From positions 1 through 15,269 of the forward strand of contig JBBRMT010000099.1 of the NCBI GenBank assembly GCA_038230695.1: DNA of 15,269 nucleotides, given 5' to 3'. Shown piece by piece: positions 14,726 through 15,269 of this stretch. The stretch is from QHBQ01 sp038230695. Its GTDB lineage: Bacteria; Chloroflexota; Chloroflexia; QHBQ01. The notes under the pieces are model-generated. The model ran no database searches. It was not told the origin of the DNA and saw only the letters and a list, made by a program, of their open reading frames with translations. Every line of letters starts with the position of its first letter. Position 1 is the stretch's first letter. The translations under genes and the position numbers were made by a program.

Positions 14726-15269
14726 CTATAGCCGAGTGGCAAGTTCTTCGCTGGGGATCGATTCATCGTGGTGGCCATTTGCAGTGGAGTCAAAAGGGTG
14801 GGCTTCACCCTTCAGCCCCGCTTCCTTACGCAGCATGGCGGCTTTGTCGGTGCGCTCCCAGGGCGCGTCAATGTCGGTGCGGCCAAAGTGACCATAGGCA
14901 GCGGTGGCACGGTAGATGGGGCGACGCAGGTTCAGGTCGCGGATAATCGCGCCGGGGCGCAGGTCGAAGTGCTTGCTGATCAGGGCGACAATCTGCTCGT
15001 CGCTGATCTTGCCGGTGCCATAAGTTTCCACCGCCACACTGATGGGGTGGGCAACGCCGATCGCGTAGCTCAATTGGATCTCGAAACGCTCGGCGATACC
15101 GGCGGCCACGATATTCTTGGCGACATGGCGGGCGGCATAAGCCGCACTGCGGTCCACCTTGGTCGGATCCTTACCGGAGAACGCGCCACCGCCGTGCCGC
15201 GCAATGCCGCCGTAGGTGTCCACGATGATCTTGCGCCCGGTCAGGCCCGCATCGCCCATCGGCCCACCC
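14726..15269 (-). CDS. metK: S-adenosylmethionine synthetase, C-terminal part (partial)
   Basis: The C-terminal roughly 181 residues of MetK, which makes S-adenosylmethionine from methionine and ATP. The gene continues beyond the right edge: the frame is open there and reads GGPMGDAGLTGRKIIVDTYGG, a signature of the family's active site. GGGAFSGKDPTKVDRSAAY supplies the phosphate-binding loop. HFDLRPGAIIRDLNLRRPIY and TAAYGHFGR are the conserved C-terminal strands. The usual end of the protein corresponds to KAAMLRKEAGLK. Here another 27 residues follow (GEAHPFDSTANGHHDESIPS and onward to LATRL), acidic and polar. The gene stops with TAG at 14726-14728, and a hairpin lies just downstream. Confidence 0.96.
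   Translation of the reverse strand, partial: GGPMGDAGLTGRKIIVDTYGGIARHGGGAFSGKDPTKVDRSAAYAARHVAKNIVAAGIAERFEIQLSYAIGVAHPISVAVETYGTGKISDEQIVALISKHFDLRPGAIIRDLNLRRPIYRATAAYGHFGRTDIDAPWERTDKAAMLRKEAGLKGEAHPFDSTANGHHDESIPSEELATRL

Noticed and set aside
14455..14946. 163-codon plus-strand frame over the metK 3' end
   Set aside because: It runs antisense through conserved metK sequence and crosses the strong hairpin and T-run at 14656-14698; no ribosome site or family signal.

Overview
The window looks like a bacterial chromosome segment of moderately high GC, most plausibly from a filamentous Chloroflexota-type organism. That placement is an inference from three things: a fused sulfur-carrier/E1/rhodanese protein beside a JAMM peptidase, TTG/GTG/CTG start codons with strong Shine-Dalgarno sites, and many CCTCTCCC...GGGAGAGG and GGCGCAC...GTGCGCC REP-like repeats. 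No rRNA, tRNA or CRISPR was seen.

Left part (1-5497, plus strand). The 3' end of asnS is followed by a PLP-dependent Cys/Met-metabolism enzyme (MetB/MetY/MGL family). Then come four tandem copies of an 86-bp repeat, a JAMM/M67 metallopeptidase, and a 482-aa protein carrying a MoaD/ThiS-type carrier, a ThiF/MoeB-type adenylyltransferase and a rhodanese. Together these have the parts of a protein-thiocarboxylate sulfur-transfer route: the rhodanese supplies sulfur, the E1 domain activates the carrier, the PLP enzyme could accept the sulfur into an amino acid, and the JAMM enzyme could process the carrier. A terminator-like hairpin and an extended -10 promoter precede a PPK2 polyphosphate kinase.

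Middle (5459-8663). An FMN-dependent alpha-hydroxy-acid oxidase (minus) converges on ppk2 with a 39-bp overlap. It is divergent from a large TPR-repeat protein whose frame is cut by one TAA inside a TPR motif and then continues in the same frame to 8594.

Right part (8664-15269, mostly minus). A perfect-consensus sigma-70 promoter drives a three-gene set: an RMD-like reductase that appears to start at CTG, a mannose-1-phosphate guanylyltransferase-like NDP-sugar synthase, and a GDP-mannose 4,6-dehydratase. This set fits GDP-D-rhamnose synthesis. Upstream of it are an unknown lipoprotein, a 3'-truncated group II intron (5' ribozyme part and the first half of its reverse transcriptase), and the 3' part of metK.
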